Below the pieces are notes generated by a model, which searched no databases, had not been told where the DNA came from, and was given only the letters and a program-made list of their open reading frames with translations. From contig JAQUNT010000107.1 in NCBI GenBank assembly GCA_028717525.1, positions 1 to 7,153 on the forward strand: DNA of 7,153 nt. Direction: 5' to 3'. Positions 1 to 6,200 of the stretch are shown here, in pieces. Both the position numbers and the translations under genes were made by a program. The number at the start of each line of letters is the position of its first letter. Positions within the stretch are counted from its first letter, which is position 1. The DNA is from Elusimicrobiota bacterium. GTDB lineage: Bacteria > Elusimicrobiota > Elusimicrobia > UBA1565 > UBA9628.

Positions 1-431
1 GCTCCGATCACGGGGCCGTGGCTTTGGTGCGCAAGGCGGTCGCCATCCCGGTCATCGGCAACGGGGACGTGCGCAGCGCGGCCGACGCCCTGCGCCTGCG
101 GGAGCAGAGCTCCTGCGCCGGGGTCATGGTGGGCCGGGGCGGCCTGGGCAACCCCTGGCTGTACCGGCAGGTCCATGAGGCCTGGGAGGGGGAGGGCGGG
201 GGAGAGCCGCGGGCCCTGGACCTCGCCGCGCGCCGGACGGCGCTGCTGGAGCACTTCGACCTGGAGGTGGAGCATCGGGGCGAGCGCCGGGCGGCCCTGA
301 ACTTCCGGCGCATCGGGGCCTGGTACGGCGCGGGACTGCCCGGCGCCAAGGCCTTCCGCACCGGGGTCTATGCCACCATGGACGTGCGGCTCATCCGGCG
401 GATGATCGAGGACTTCTTCTCCTGTCCGTAG
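1..431 (+). CDS. dusB: tRNA-dihydrouridine synthase, DusB-like, C-terminal part (5' truncated by window)
   Basis: Flavin enzyme that reduces specific uridines in the tRNA D-loop to dihydrouridine, using FMN and NADPH in the cytoplasm. About 142 residues are visible; the reading frame is open from base 3 and the start, with the catalytic Cys region, lies upstream. The visible part has the end of the TIM barrel with the two FMN-phosphate-binding segments typical of the family, IPVIGNGDV (bases about 45-71) and GVMVGRGGLGNPWLY (about 120-164). The C-terminal helical tRNA-binding domain follows, with FRRIGAWYGAGLPGAKAFR, which resembles the DusB pattern (HxxWY..GLPGAK..R). The GTG at 18 is an internal valine, not a start. 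The gene ends with TAG at 429-431 inside the loop of an inverted repeat, and the next gene is convergent. Family assignment is firm; the DusB subtype over other Dus subtypes is an inference from the C-terminal domain. Confidence 0.93.
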   Translation, partial: SDHGAVALVRKAVAIPVIGNGDVRSAADALRLREQSSCAGVMVGRGGLGNPWLYRQVHEAWEGEGGGEPRALDLAARRTALLEHFDLEVEHRGERRAALNFRRIGAWYGAGLPGAKAFRTGVYATMDVRLIRRMIEDFFSCP

Positions 432-446
432 GGAGGCGGACAGGAG
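419..446. terminator. Perfect 10-bp inverted repeat between convergent genes, possible bidirectional terminator
   Basis: The left arm CTCCTGTCCG (419-428) and right arm CGGACAGGAG (437-446) are perfect reverse complements, separated by an 8-nt loop (429-436) that contains the dus TAG stop codon. The element lies 28 nt past the stop of the convergent minus-strand gene, so it could fold in transcripts from both directions. There is no T-tract after the stem on either strand, so it is not a canonical intrinsic terminator. It may work as a processing or 3'-end-stabilising hairpin. The repeat itself is certain; the function is inferred. Confidence 0.55.
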
Positions 447-474
447 CCGCGCGACGGCGTTCCGATACGCGCGG

Positions 475-1140
475 TCACCGGTACCGGCGCAGGAAGCGCA
501 GGTTCGCGGCGATGAGCGCCTCGATGCGGGGCAGCATGAAGGGCGTGAAGGAGTCCTGGTCCCGGGTGGGGATGCGCACCACGGAACAGTACTCGGCGAC
601 GTTGCGCCGCACCCGGCGCAGGACCATGGCCCGGCGCGCAGGGGTGGGCGGCTTGCGCACCATGACCGTGCCCAGCCGGTCGAGGCCGAGGCGCCGGTAG
701 AGCTCCCCCACCAGGCGCTCCCAGGACGGGCCGCGCTCGGGCTCGGGCCGGCGCTCCTCGCGGAACAGGGAGAAGGGCCGGATCGGCTCCAGGACGCGGC
801 GCAGGGACCCGGCCTGGTCGGGCGCGCCCGGGGCGAGGTGTATGGCCACGTCCGCGAAGTCCCCGGCGCCGAGGAGTGATTCGAAGAGGAGCCGGTAGTC
901 GGAGCAGCGCGCCGCGCCCAGGGCGCCCGCCGCGAGCTCGGCCCAGAGGCTCTCCCGGGTCCTGCGCAGGAGCCTGCTCTTGAGCTCGTCGAGCGGCTCC
1001 TCGGTCTCCTGGAGCTTGCGCAGCATGTACTCCCAGGGATCGTCCTCGAACCGGCTGGCCTCGCGGAACCGGCAGAACTCCGCGAGCCTGGCGACGACGA
1101 TCAGCTGGGGCGAGGAGTCGGGGCCGAGGGGCTCCGTCAT
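475..1140 (-). CDS. Hypothetical soluble protein, 221 aa, downstream partner of the exported Cys-His-Asp protein
   Basis: Not recognised. The 221-residue product begins MTEPLGPDSSPQL and has no signal peptide or membrane segment, so it is probably cytoplasmic. It is rich in Arg, Glu and Leu and looks largely helical. Residues about 14-70 (with FCRFREASRFEDDPWEYML) and 140-221 (with VRRNVAEYCSVVRIP near 177-191) look the most structured; 128-140 is a charged Pro/Arg/Glu linker. The start chosen is the ATG at 1138-1140, which overlaps the TGA of the upstream gene as ATGA. That overlap implies translational coupling, and only a weak AAGAG purine stretch precedes it. The frame stays open another 266 codons upstream, but that translation is low-complexity Arg/Pro/Gly, out of frame with the convincing upstream gene, and was excluded. 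No catalytic motif could be identified. Confidence 0.8.
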   Translation of the reverse strand: MTEPLGPDSSPQLIVVARLAEFCRFREASRFEDDPWEYMLRKLQETEEPLDELKSRLLRRTRESLWAELAAGALGAARCSDYRLLFESLLGAGDFADVAIHLAPGAPDQAGSLRRVLEPIRPFSLFREERRPEPERGPSWERLVGELYRRLGLDRLGTVMVRKPPTPARRAMVLRRVRRNVAEYCSVVRIPTRDQDSFTPFMLPRIEALIAANLRFLRRYR

Positions 1141-1919
1141 CTCTTGGGCCTGCGGGTCCGCACCGGCTTGGGCTCGGGCAGATCGTGCAGGAAGAAGTCC
1201 GCGGGAACGCGGCCGGCGAAGAGTCCCTTGTTCCAGGCGCCCAACTCGTAGACGTCGGCTTGGCCCCGCTGCCAGGGGTCGAAGGCCAGGCAGACGCGCC
1301 GCCCCGCCGCGCAGCCCTCGGGATCGGCGTCCGAACAGAAGGCCTCCTCGTCGTCGGCGGGCGGGGAGCAGAGCACGGCGGCCGCATGGAAGGGGCGCGC
1401 CGCGCGTTCGCGGTCCTGGATGGACCAGTATTCGGGCTGGAGGCGCCCCAGCTCGGCCCAGACCAGGTCCGACCAGTCCAGGCAGGTGCCCTTGGCGCGG
1501 GCCAGGGCGCTGCGCAGGGCGGCCGCGCGCTTCCAGGCGTTTTCGTATTGCCGGCGCAGCCGCGCCTCGTTCTCGTTCTCGGGCTTCTCCAGCCGCTGGG
1601 CCAGCGTCCGGACCTCGGCTTCGCGATTGCGCAGGGACTCCTCGAGCTGGCGGGCGGGCAAAGTGTCGTCCTGGGAGACCTTGGTGCCTTCGTCGCTGAG
1701 CAGGCCGGCGCGCCAGCCCTCTTCCCCGCGCTGGGTCACCGTCTCGTTGTAGCGCGCGTAGAGCGTGAAGAGCTCGATCTGGGCCTCGGCCGGCAGGGCC
1801 TTGACCGCGGCCTGGGCCGCGACCTCGGGCGGCTCGCGCAGCAGCCCGGGCAGACCGGTCTCGCCGCCGCGGACGGCGGACGCCGCGAGGAGCAGGACCG
1901 CTGCGAGACCGGATCTCAT
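1137..1919 (-). CDS. Exported protein with putative Cys-His-Asp (papain/transglutaminase-like) catalytic arrangement, 260 aa
   Basis: No named family recognised. Residues 1-15 (MRSGLAAVLLLAASA) form a short signal peptide with an AxA-type cleavage site (ASA|V), so the mature protein should lie in the periplasm or outside. Residues 85-140 are charged and helical, probably partly coiled-coil (QLEESLRNREAEVRTLAQRL). The C-terminal part has GTCLDWSDLVWAEL (C146 at a predicted helix start), PFHAAAVLC (H178 at a strand start) and CLAFDPWQRGQADVYEL (D214 in a DPW motif). This order and spacing match the Cys-His-Asp layout of the transglutaminase/papain-like fold (G-x-C helix, H strand, D-P strand). 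Four further cysteines (184, 195, 203, 210) could form disulfides. It may be a cysteine peptidase, amidase or transglutaminase-like enzyme; that is inference. The start is an ATG with AGCAGG touching it, too close for a normal Shine-Dalgarno site. First gene of a two-gene unit with the 221-aa protein. Confidence 0.85.
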   Translation of the reverse strand: MRSGLAAVLLLAASAVRGGETGLPGLLREPPEVAAQAAVKALPAEAQIELFTLYARYNETVTQRGEEGWRAGLLSDEGTKVSQDDTLPARQLEESLRNREAEVRTLAQRLEKPENENEARLRRQYENAWKRAAALRSALARAKGTCLDWSDLVWAELGRLQPEYWSIQDRERAARPFHAAAVLCSPPADDEEAFCSDADPEGCAAGRRVCLAFDPWQRGQADVYELGAWNKGLFAGRVPADFFLHDLPEPKPVRTRRPKR

Positions 1920-1928
1920 CCTGCTCGG

Positions 1929-1957
1929 ATGGTATCAATTTCTCGCCGGAGGCTCAA
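1929..1957 (-). promoter_or_regulatory. Candidate promoter for the minus-strand two-gene unit
   Basis: Read on the minus strand: -35-like TTGAGC (1957-1952), a 17-bp spacer ending in TGA (1937-1935), then -10-like TACCAT (1934-1929). The TG one base before the -10 makes it an extended -10. Only 9 nt separate the -10 from the ATG, so transcription would begin within a few bases of the start codon. This fits the lack of a properly spaced ribosome binding site. It lies in the AT-richest part of the neighbourhood. Confidence 0.5.
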
Positions 1958-1987
1958 CAATCCGCGGCCCCTCGGGCGGGGCGAATT

Positions 1988-1996
1988 TGGTAGAAT
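1988..1996 (+). promoter_or_regulatory. Candidate extended -10 promoter for glgP, possibly leaderless
   Basis: TGGTAGAAT: an extended -10 (TG-N-TAGAAT, five of six matches to TATAAT) in otherwise very GC-rich DNA. The box ends 9 nt before the glgP ATG at 2006, and the bases between (CCCTGTCCT) contain no Shine-Dalgarno sequence, so a leaderless or nearly leaderless message is likely. No convincing -35 is seen 16-18 bp upstream, which is acceptable for an extended -10 promoter. The geometry mirrors the candidate promoter on the opposite strand. Confidence 0.6.
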
Positions 1997-2005
1997 CCCT
2001 GTCCT

Positions 2006-4168
2006 ATGACCGATCCCTACCAGCAGTGGCAGGTGCCGGAGCGCGTGGCCCGTTTGAAGGACCTCGTCTACAATATCTGGTGGAGCTGGCATCCCGAGGC
2101 CCGGGCCCTGTTCAAGGAGATCGACCGCAACCTCTGGCGCACCACCTACCACAACCCCGTGCTCCTGCTGCAGCGCAGCCTGCCCCGCCTCAACGAGCTG
2201 GCCAAGGACGAAGGCTTCCTCTCCCGCTACGATTCCGTCATCCGCATCTTCGACGAGTACCTCGAGGACCAGTACAGCTGGTTCGCGCGCAAGTACCCGC
2301 AGGCCAAGGGCCAGCGCATCGCCTACTTCTCGGCCGAGTTCGGACTGCACAACTCCCTGCGCATCTACTCCGGCGGCCTGGGCATCCTGGCCGGGGACCA
2401 CTGCAAGACCGCCTCCGACCTGGGCGTGCCCCTGGTCGGCATCGGCTTCATGTACCCGCAGGGCTACGTGCAGCAGCGCATCAGCGTCGACGGCTGGCAG
2501 CAGAACGTCTACGAGCAGGTCGACTGGAGCGTCTCTCCCATCCGGCCGGTGATGACCCCGGCCGGGGACAACTTCCTCATGAGCTTCAGCCTGGGGCCGC
2601 TCAACCTGAAGGTGGCGGTCTGGGAGATCGTGGTCGGCCGCGTGCGCCTCTACCTCATGGACACCCACGTGGAGGGCAACTCGGCCCAGGACCGGGAGAT
2701 CTCCGGGCGCCTCTACGGCGGCGACCGCACCATGCGCCTGCGCCAGGAGATCCTGCTCGGCATCGGCGGGGCGCGCCTGCTCAAGGCCCTCGACATACCG
2801 GTCGAGCACTACCATATCAACGAGGGGCACTCCGCCTTCATGTTCCTGGAAAAGATCCGGGAGCAGGTGGCCGCGGGGAAATCCTTCGAGGCGGCGGCCA
2901 AGGACGTGGCCTCCCGGTCGGTCTTCACGACCCACACACCGGTGGAGGCCGGGCACGACGTGTTCTCGGAGGGCCTGGTGGCCGAGTACTTCGGCAAGTA
3001 CTGGGGAGAGCTCGGCCTGGACCAGGAGAAGTTCCTGGAGCTGGGCCGGGTGCCGGGCCAGGCGGGCTGGAACATGACCGCCCTGGCGCTCAAACTGTCG
3101 GGTCAGCGCAACGGCGTGAGCAAGCGCCACGGCATCGTCTCGCGCCACATGTGGACCAAGCTCTGGCCCGAGAGGAAGGAGGAGGACGTGCCCATCGGGC
3201 ACGTCACCAACGGGGTCCACCTTCCCACCTGGCTGCAGCAGGACCTGGGCTGGACCTTCTTCGAGCACCTGGGCCGCGACTGGCCGGAGAAGCAGGACGA
3301 TCCTTCGGTCTGGGCCCAGGTGGCGGGAATCCCGGACGAGGAGCTCTGGCGGGCGCACATGCGCAACAAGGGGGAGCTGCTCAAGCTCCTGCTCGACCGG
3401 GCCCGGGACCGCTGGATCTCGCGCAACGCCGAGGCCTCCCAGGTCCTCACCCAGGGGGCGCTCCTGTCCGACCAGGCCCTGACCATCGGCTTCGCCCGGC
3501 GCTTCGCCGGCTACAAGCGGGCGACCTTGATCCTGCGCGACCTGGCGCGCCTGAAGTCCCTGCTCCTGGACCACTGGCGGCCCATCCAGCTGGTCTTCGC
3601 GGGCAAGTCCCACCCCGCCGACGACTCGGGCAAGGCCCTCATCCAGCAGATCTACCACCTGGCCAAGGACCCGTCCTTCGGCGGACGCATCGTCTTCGTC
3701 GAGGACTACGACATGCACGTGGCCCGCTACTTCGTGCAGGGCTGCGACCTCTGGCTCAACAACCCCCTGGCCCCGCTGGAGGCCTGCGGCACCAGCGGCA
3801 TCAAGGCCGCGGTCAACGGCGTGCCGAGCCTGTCGGTGCTCGACGGCTGGTGGGAGGAGGGCTGCAACGGGGCCAACGGCTGGGCCATCGGGGCCGCTGG
3901 CGGCCGCGGCGCGGGCGACGCGGCGGATGCCGCGGACGCGGAGGACATCTACCAGTCCCTGGAGAAGAAGATCGTGCCCTTGTTCTACGACCGGGGCCCG
4001 GACGGCGTCCCGCACGGCTGGATCAAGGTCATGAAGGAGTCCATCAAGACCGTGGCGCCGCGCTTCTGCGGCAACCGGATGGTCAAGGACTACGTCAAGC
4101 TCTTCTACGGGCCGGAGGCCGCGGTCCGGCCGGCGAACGCCCGGACCACCACCCGCGTCGGGTCCTGA
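2006..4168 (+). CDS. glgP: Alpha-glucan (glycogen) phosphorylase, GT35, 720 aa
   Basis: PLP-dependent cytoplasmic enzyme that phosphorolyses alpha-1,4-glucans to glucose-1-phosphate, mobilising storage glycogen or maltodextrin. The N-terminus (about residues 8-55, with NIWWSWHPEARALF and the LWRTTYHNPV segment) is the helical domain seen at the front of the alpha-glucan family phosphorylase subgroup that includes mycobacterial GlgP, rather than the E. coli MalP subgroup. Next come YFSAEFGLHNSLRIYSGGLG (about 107-126), the HINEGHSAF segment (270-278) that aligns with the active-site His region, and FARRFAGYKRA (about 496-506), a phosphate/PLP-contacting stretch. Then GTSGIKAAVNG contains K600, the expected PLP Schiff-base lysine, followed by VLDGWWEEG. 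Length is normal for the subgroup. An Ala/Asp-rich stretch (about 632-648) is a variable loop that the subgroup often carries. The start is set by the N-terminal homology and the promoter position; no Shine-Dalgarno site precedes it. The PBP gene follows after 34 nt on the same strand. Confidence 0.96.
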   Translation: MTDPYQQWQVPERVARLKDLVYNIWWSWHPEARALFKEIDRNLWRTTYHNPVLLLQRSLPRLNELAKDEGFLSRYDSVIRIFDEYLEDQYSWFARKYPQAKGQRIAYFSAEFGLHNSLRIYSGGLGILAGDHCKTASDLGVPLVGIGFMYPQGYVQQRISVDGWQQNVYEQVDWSVSPIRPVMTPAGDNFLMSFSLGPLNLKVAVWEIVVGRVRLYLMDTHVEGNSAQDREISGRLYGGDRTMRLRQEILLGIGGARLLKALDIPVEHYHINEGHSAFMFLEKIREQVAAGKSFEAAAKDVASRSVFTTHTPVEAGHDVFSEGLVAEYFGKYWGELGLDQEKFLELGRVPGQAGWNMTALALKLSGQRNGVSKRHGIVSRHMWTKLWPERKEEDVPIGHVTNGVHLPTWLQQDLGWTFFEHLGRDWPEKQDDPSVWAQVAGIPDEELWRAHMRNKGELLKLLLDRARDRWISRNAEASQVLTQGALLSDQALTIGFARRFAGYKRATLILRDLARLKSLLLDHWRPIQLVFAGKSHPADDSGKALIQQIYHLAKDPSFGGRIVFVEDYDMHVARYFVQGCDLWLNNPLAPLEACGTSGIKAAVNGVPSLSVLDGWWEEGCNGANGWAIGAAGGRGAGDAADAADAEDIYQSLEKKIVPLFYDRGPDGVPHGWIKVMKESIKTVAPRFCGNRMVKDYVKLFYGPEAAVRPANARTTTRVGS

Positions 4169-4202
4169 GCCGCGCGGGCTCCGGATCCGGCCGGTTGAGC
4201 GC

Positions 4203-6182
4203 ATGATGCGCGCCATCCTCGCCGTCCTGCTGGCCCTCGCCCTCGGCCCCTTCATCGTCGCGGGCATGTTCCTCTACGGCTGGTGGACCTACCACCGCCT
4301 GGAGCGCTCCATCGTCGAGAAGATGGACCAGTACTACCTCAGCATCAGCGCTCCCAACCGCGAGGAGTACCTCCTCTCCAGCGACGAGGTCTTCGAGGTC
4401 CCCTACATGGCCTCCAAGCTCAGCGTGGAGGCCGTGCCCACGCGCATCACCGACTCCTCCGACCGCCTCATCGGAGAGTTCTCCAGCGCGAGGGCCCTCT
4501 ATGTGCGCAGCCCCGAGGACCTGCCGCCCTTCCTCAAGAAGGCCCTGGTAGCCACCGAGGACGGGACCTTCTACCGGCACCACGGCATCAACTACCGGGC
4601 CACGGCGCGCGCCCTGCTGGCCAACCTCCGGCGCCTGCGCCTGGCCCAGGGCGGCAGCACCATCACCCAGCAGCTGGCCAAGCTCATGTTCACGACGCGC
4701 AAGAAGACCCTGGGCCGCAAGATCTTCGAGGCCTTCTGCGCGCGCAAGCTCGAGGAGAAGTTCACCAAGGACCAGATCCTGCTGATGTACTTCAACTATG
4801 CCTATTACGGCCACGGCTGCTTCGGGATCGAGTCGGCGGCGCGCTTCTACTTCGGCAAGCCCGCCAAGGACCTCGATATCGGGGAATGCGCCCTGCTGGC
4901 CGGCATCGTCAACAGCCCCGTGCGCTTCTCGCCCTACGAGCACCCCGACCTGGCCAAGGCCCGGCAGCATACCGTGCTGGTGCGCATGGCCAAGCTGCAT
5001 TTCCTGCCCGCCTCGGCCGTGGAGCGCTACTGGAGCGACTTCTGGGCGGCCATGGACCAGCGCCTCAAGACGCCGGAGACCTCGTTCTGGCGCATGAACG
5101 TCAACGCGGCCCCTTACCTGGTGGAGACCGTACGCCGGGCCCTGGAGAAGGACTTCGGCCGCGAGCGCATCCTCAAGGGCGGCCTGCGCGTGCGCACCAC
5201 CTTCGACCTCGACGTCCAGCAGGCCGCCCAGACGGCCCTGCGCCAGGAGCTGGCCGCGGTCAACCGGGGGGTGTCCAGGAGCTCCGCCGCGGTGACGGGC
5301 GGCCTGGCCGCGGTGCGCCCCGCGGACGGCGCCATCCTGGCCCTGGTGGGCGGGCCGGCCTTCAACTACTCGGACCAGCTCAACCGCGCCGTGGACATCG
5401 CCCGGCCCATGGGCTCCTCCATCAAGCCCTTCGTCTACGCCGCGGCCTTCGAGTCCGGCAAGTACAAGCCCGAGGATAAGATGCTCGACGCCCCCGTGAA
5501 GTACCGCCGCGGCGGCAAGGTCTGGGCCCCGCGCAACTACGACAACAAGTACTACGGAGAGGTCGCCTTGGCCGAGGCCCTGCGCCGCTCGCTCAACTCC
5601 GTGGCCGTCAAGCTCCTCGACCAGGTGGACATCGACGCGGTCATCGCCCTGCTCTCCCTGGCCGCCGGCGTGCCGCGCCAGGACTGGCCGCGCAACCTCA
5701 CCTTGGCCCTGGGCACCGCCGACGTCTCTCCCCTGCAGTGGGCGGGAGCCTACTCCGTCTTCGTCAACGGCGGCCGCGCGGTGCGGCCCTATTTCATCAC
5801 GGCCATCGAGGACCGCGCCGGCGCCGTGCTCAAGACCGGCGGCCCGGCGGCGGACTCCCCGGTCGTCCTGAGCACGCAGACCTGCGCGGCCATGGTCTCG
5901 GTCATGCAGGGGGTCTTCGCCCCCGGGGGCACGGCCCACGCCGCGGCCAGGCGCGCCGGATTCAGCCTGCCCGCCGCGGGCAAGACCGGCACCACCAACG
6001 ACTACCGCGACGCGTGGTTCGCGGGCGTGACCCCGGACCTCTCCGCCGCGGTCTGGGTCGGACACGACGACATGCGCATCCCTCTGGGCCACGGCGAGAC
6101 CGGGGGCAGGTTCGCGGCTCCCATCTGGATGAATTTCGTCAAGGCCGTCTATCGCAACCGGCCCACAAAATCGTTTAATTAG
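4203..6182 (+). CDS. Bifunctional class A penicillin-binding protein (glycosyltransferase/transpeptidase), 659 aa
   Basis: Inner-membrane peptidoglycan synthase that polymerises lipid II and crosslinks stem peptides (PBP1A/mrcA/ponA class). One N-terminal membrane anchor covers residues about 4-27, with the rest periplasmic. GT51 domain: EDGTFYRHHGIN with catalytic E119, GGSTITQQLAK (150-160), RKIFEAF with E176, ILLMYFNYAYYGHGCFGIE (192-210) and ALLAGIVNSPVRFSPY (230-245). The transpeptidase domain starts near RTTFDLDVQQAA (331-342) and has all three motifs: SSIK with nucleophile S405 and K408, SLN (463-465) and KTG (594-596). The linker is short and there is no large C-terminal extension, so it is smaller than E. 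coli PBP1A or PBP1B. Two adjacent ATGs (4203, 4206) are possible starts; only a weak GAGC lies upstream. The 34-nt gap after glgP and 18-nt gap before the lipoprotein gene suggest co-transcription. Function is firm; which paralogue it is cannot be told. Confidence 0.96.
   Translation: MMRAILAVLLALALGPFIVAGMFLYGWWTYHRLERSIVEKMDQYYLSISAPNREEYLLSSDEVFEVPYMASKLSVEAVPTRITDSSDRLIGEFSSARALYVRSPEDLPPFLKKALVATEDGTFYRHHGINYRATARALLANLRRLRLAQGGSTITQQLAKLMFTTRKKTLGRKIFEAFCARKLEEKFTKDQILLMYFNYAYYGHGCFGIESAARFYFGKPAKDLDIGECALLAGIVNSPVRFSPYEHPDLAKARQHTVLVRMAKLHFLPASAVERYWSDFWAAMDQRLKTPETSFWRMNVNAAPYLVETVRRALEKDFGRERILKGGLRVRTTFDLDVQQAAQTALRQELAAVNRGVSRSSAAVTGGLAAVRPADGAILALVGGPAFNYSDQLNRAVDIARPMGSSIKPFVYAAAFESGKYKPEDKMLDAPVKYRRGGKVWAPRNYDNKYYGEVALAEALRRSLNSVAVKLLDQVDIDAVIALLSLAAGVPRQDWPRNLTLALGTADVSPLQWAGAYSVFVNGGRAVRPYFITAIEDRAGAVLKTGGPAADSPVVLSTQTCAAMVSVMQGVFAPGGTAHAAARRAGFSLPAAGKTGTTNDYRDAWFAGVTPDLSAAVWVGHDDMRIPLGHGETGGRFAAPIWMNFVKAVYRNRPTKSFN
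6174..6179 (+). promoter_or_regulatory. Weak candidate -10 box inside the 3' end of the PBP gene
   Basis: TTTAAT lies in an AT-rich patch (about 6165-6181) in very GC-rich DNA, 21 nt before the lipoprotein ATG. A start site about 7 nt downstream would leave a short leader holding the GAGG ribosome binding site. The -35 region is not convincing and the second -10 base is T instead of A, so this is tentative. Confidence 0.25.
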
Positions 6183-6187
6183 GTCCT

Positions 6188-6191
6188 GAGG
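6188..6191 (+). promoter_or_regulatory. Ribosome binding site of the lipoprotein gene
   Basis: GAGG sits 9 nt before the ATG at 6201. It supports that start, together with the lipoprotein signal that immediately follows it. It is the best-spaced Shine-Dalgarno-like sequence of the gene starts in this window. Confidence 0.5.
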
Positions 6192-6200
6192 CCTCGACCC

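Noticed and set aside
478..487. Palindrome CCGGTACCGG near the end of the 221-aa protein gene as a binding site
   Set aside because: It lies inside coding sequence, has no loop or second copy, and is plausible by chance in GC-rich DNA.
475..1938. A single 487-residue minus-strand protein instead of two genes
   Set aside because: The first 266 residues would be Arg/Pro/Ala low complexity in the wrong frame, while the alternative frame over the same bases gives a signal peptide and a convincing protein ending exactly at the ATGA overlap.
1967..1982. GC hairpin (GCCCC/GGGGC, 6-nt loop) upstream of glgP as a terminator or operator
   Set aside because: The stem is only five bp, such pairings are common by chance at this GC content, there is no T-tract, and it lies upstream of the likely start site.
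3895..3950. GCG/GAC-rich repetitive stretch in glgP as a microsatellite insertion
   Set aside because: It encodes an Ala/Asp-rich loop at a position where this phosphorylase subgroup normally has a variable acidic loop, and the frame is intact.
4169..4202. Terminator between glgP and the PBP gene
   Set aside because: There is only a short loopless palindrome (CCGGATCCGG) and no T-run, so nothing supports termination.
1765..4206. Plus-strand open frame of 813 codons overlapping glgP in another frame
   Set aside because: The translation is Arg/Pro/Gly-rich low complexity, while the 2006-4168 frame carries all GT35 motifs.
1916..4267. Open frame of about 780 codons on the minus strand, antisense to glgP
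   Set aside because: Same GC-bias artefact; it mirrors the glgP coding frame and has no recognisable motif.
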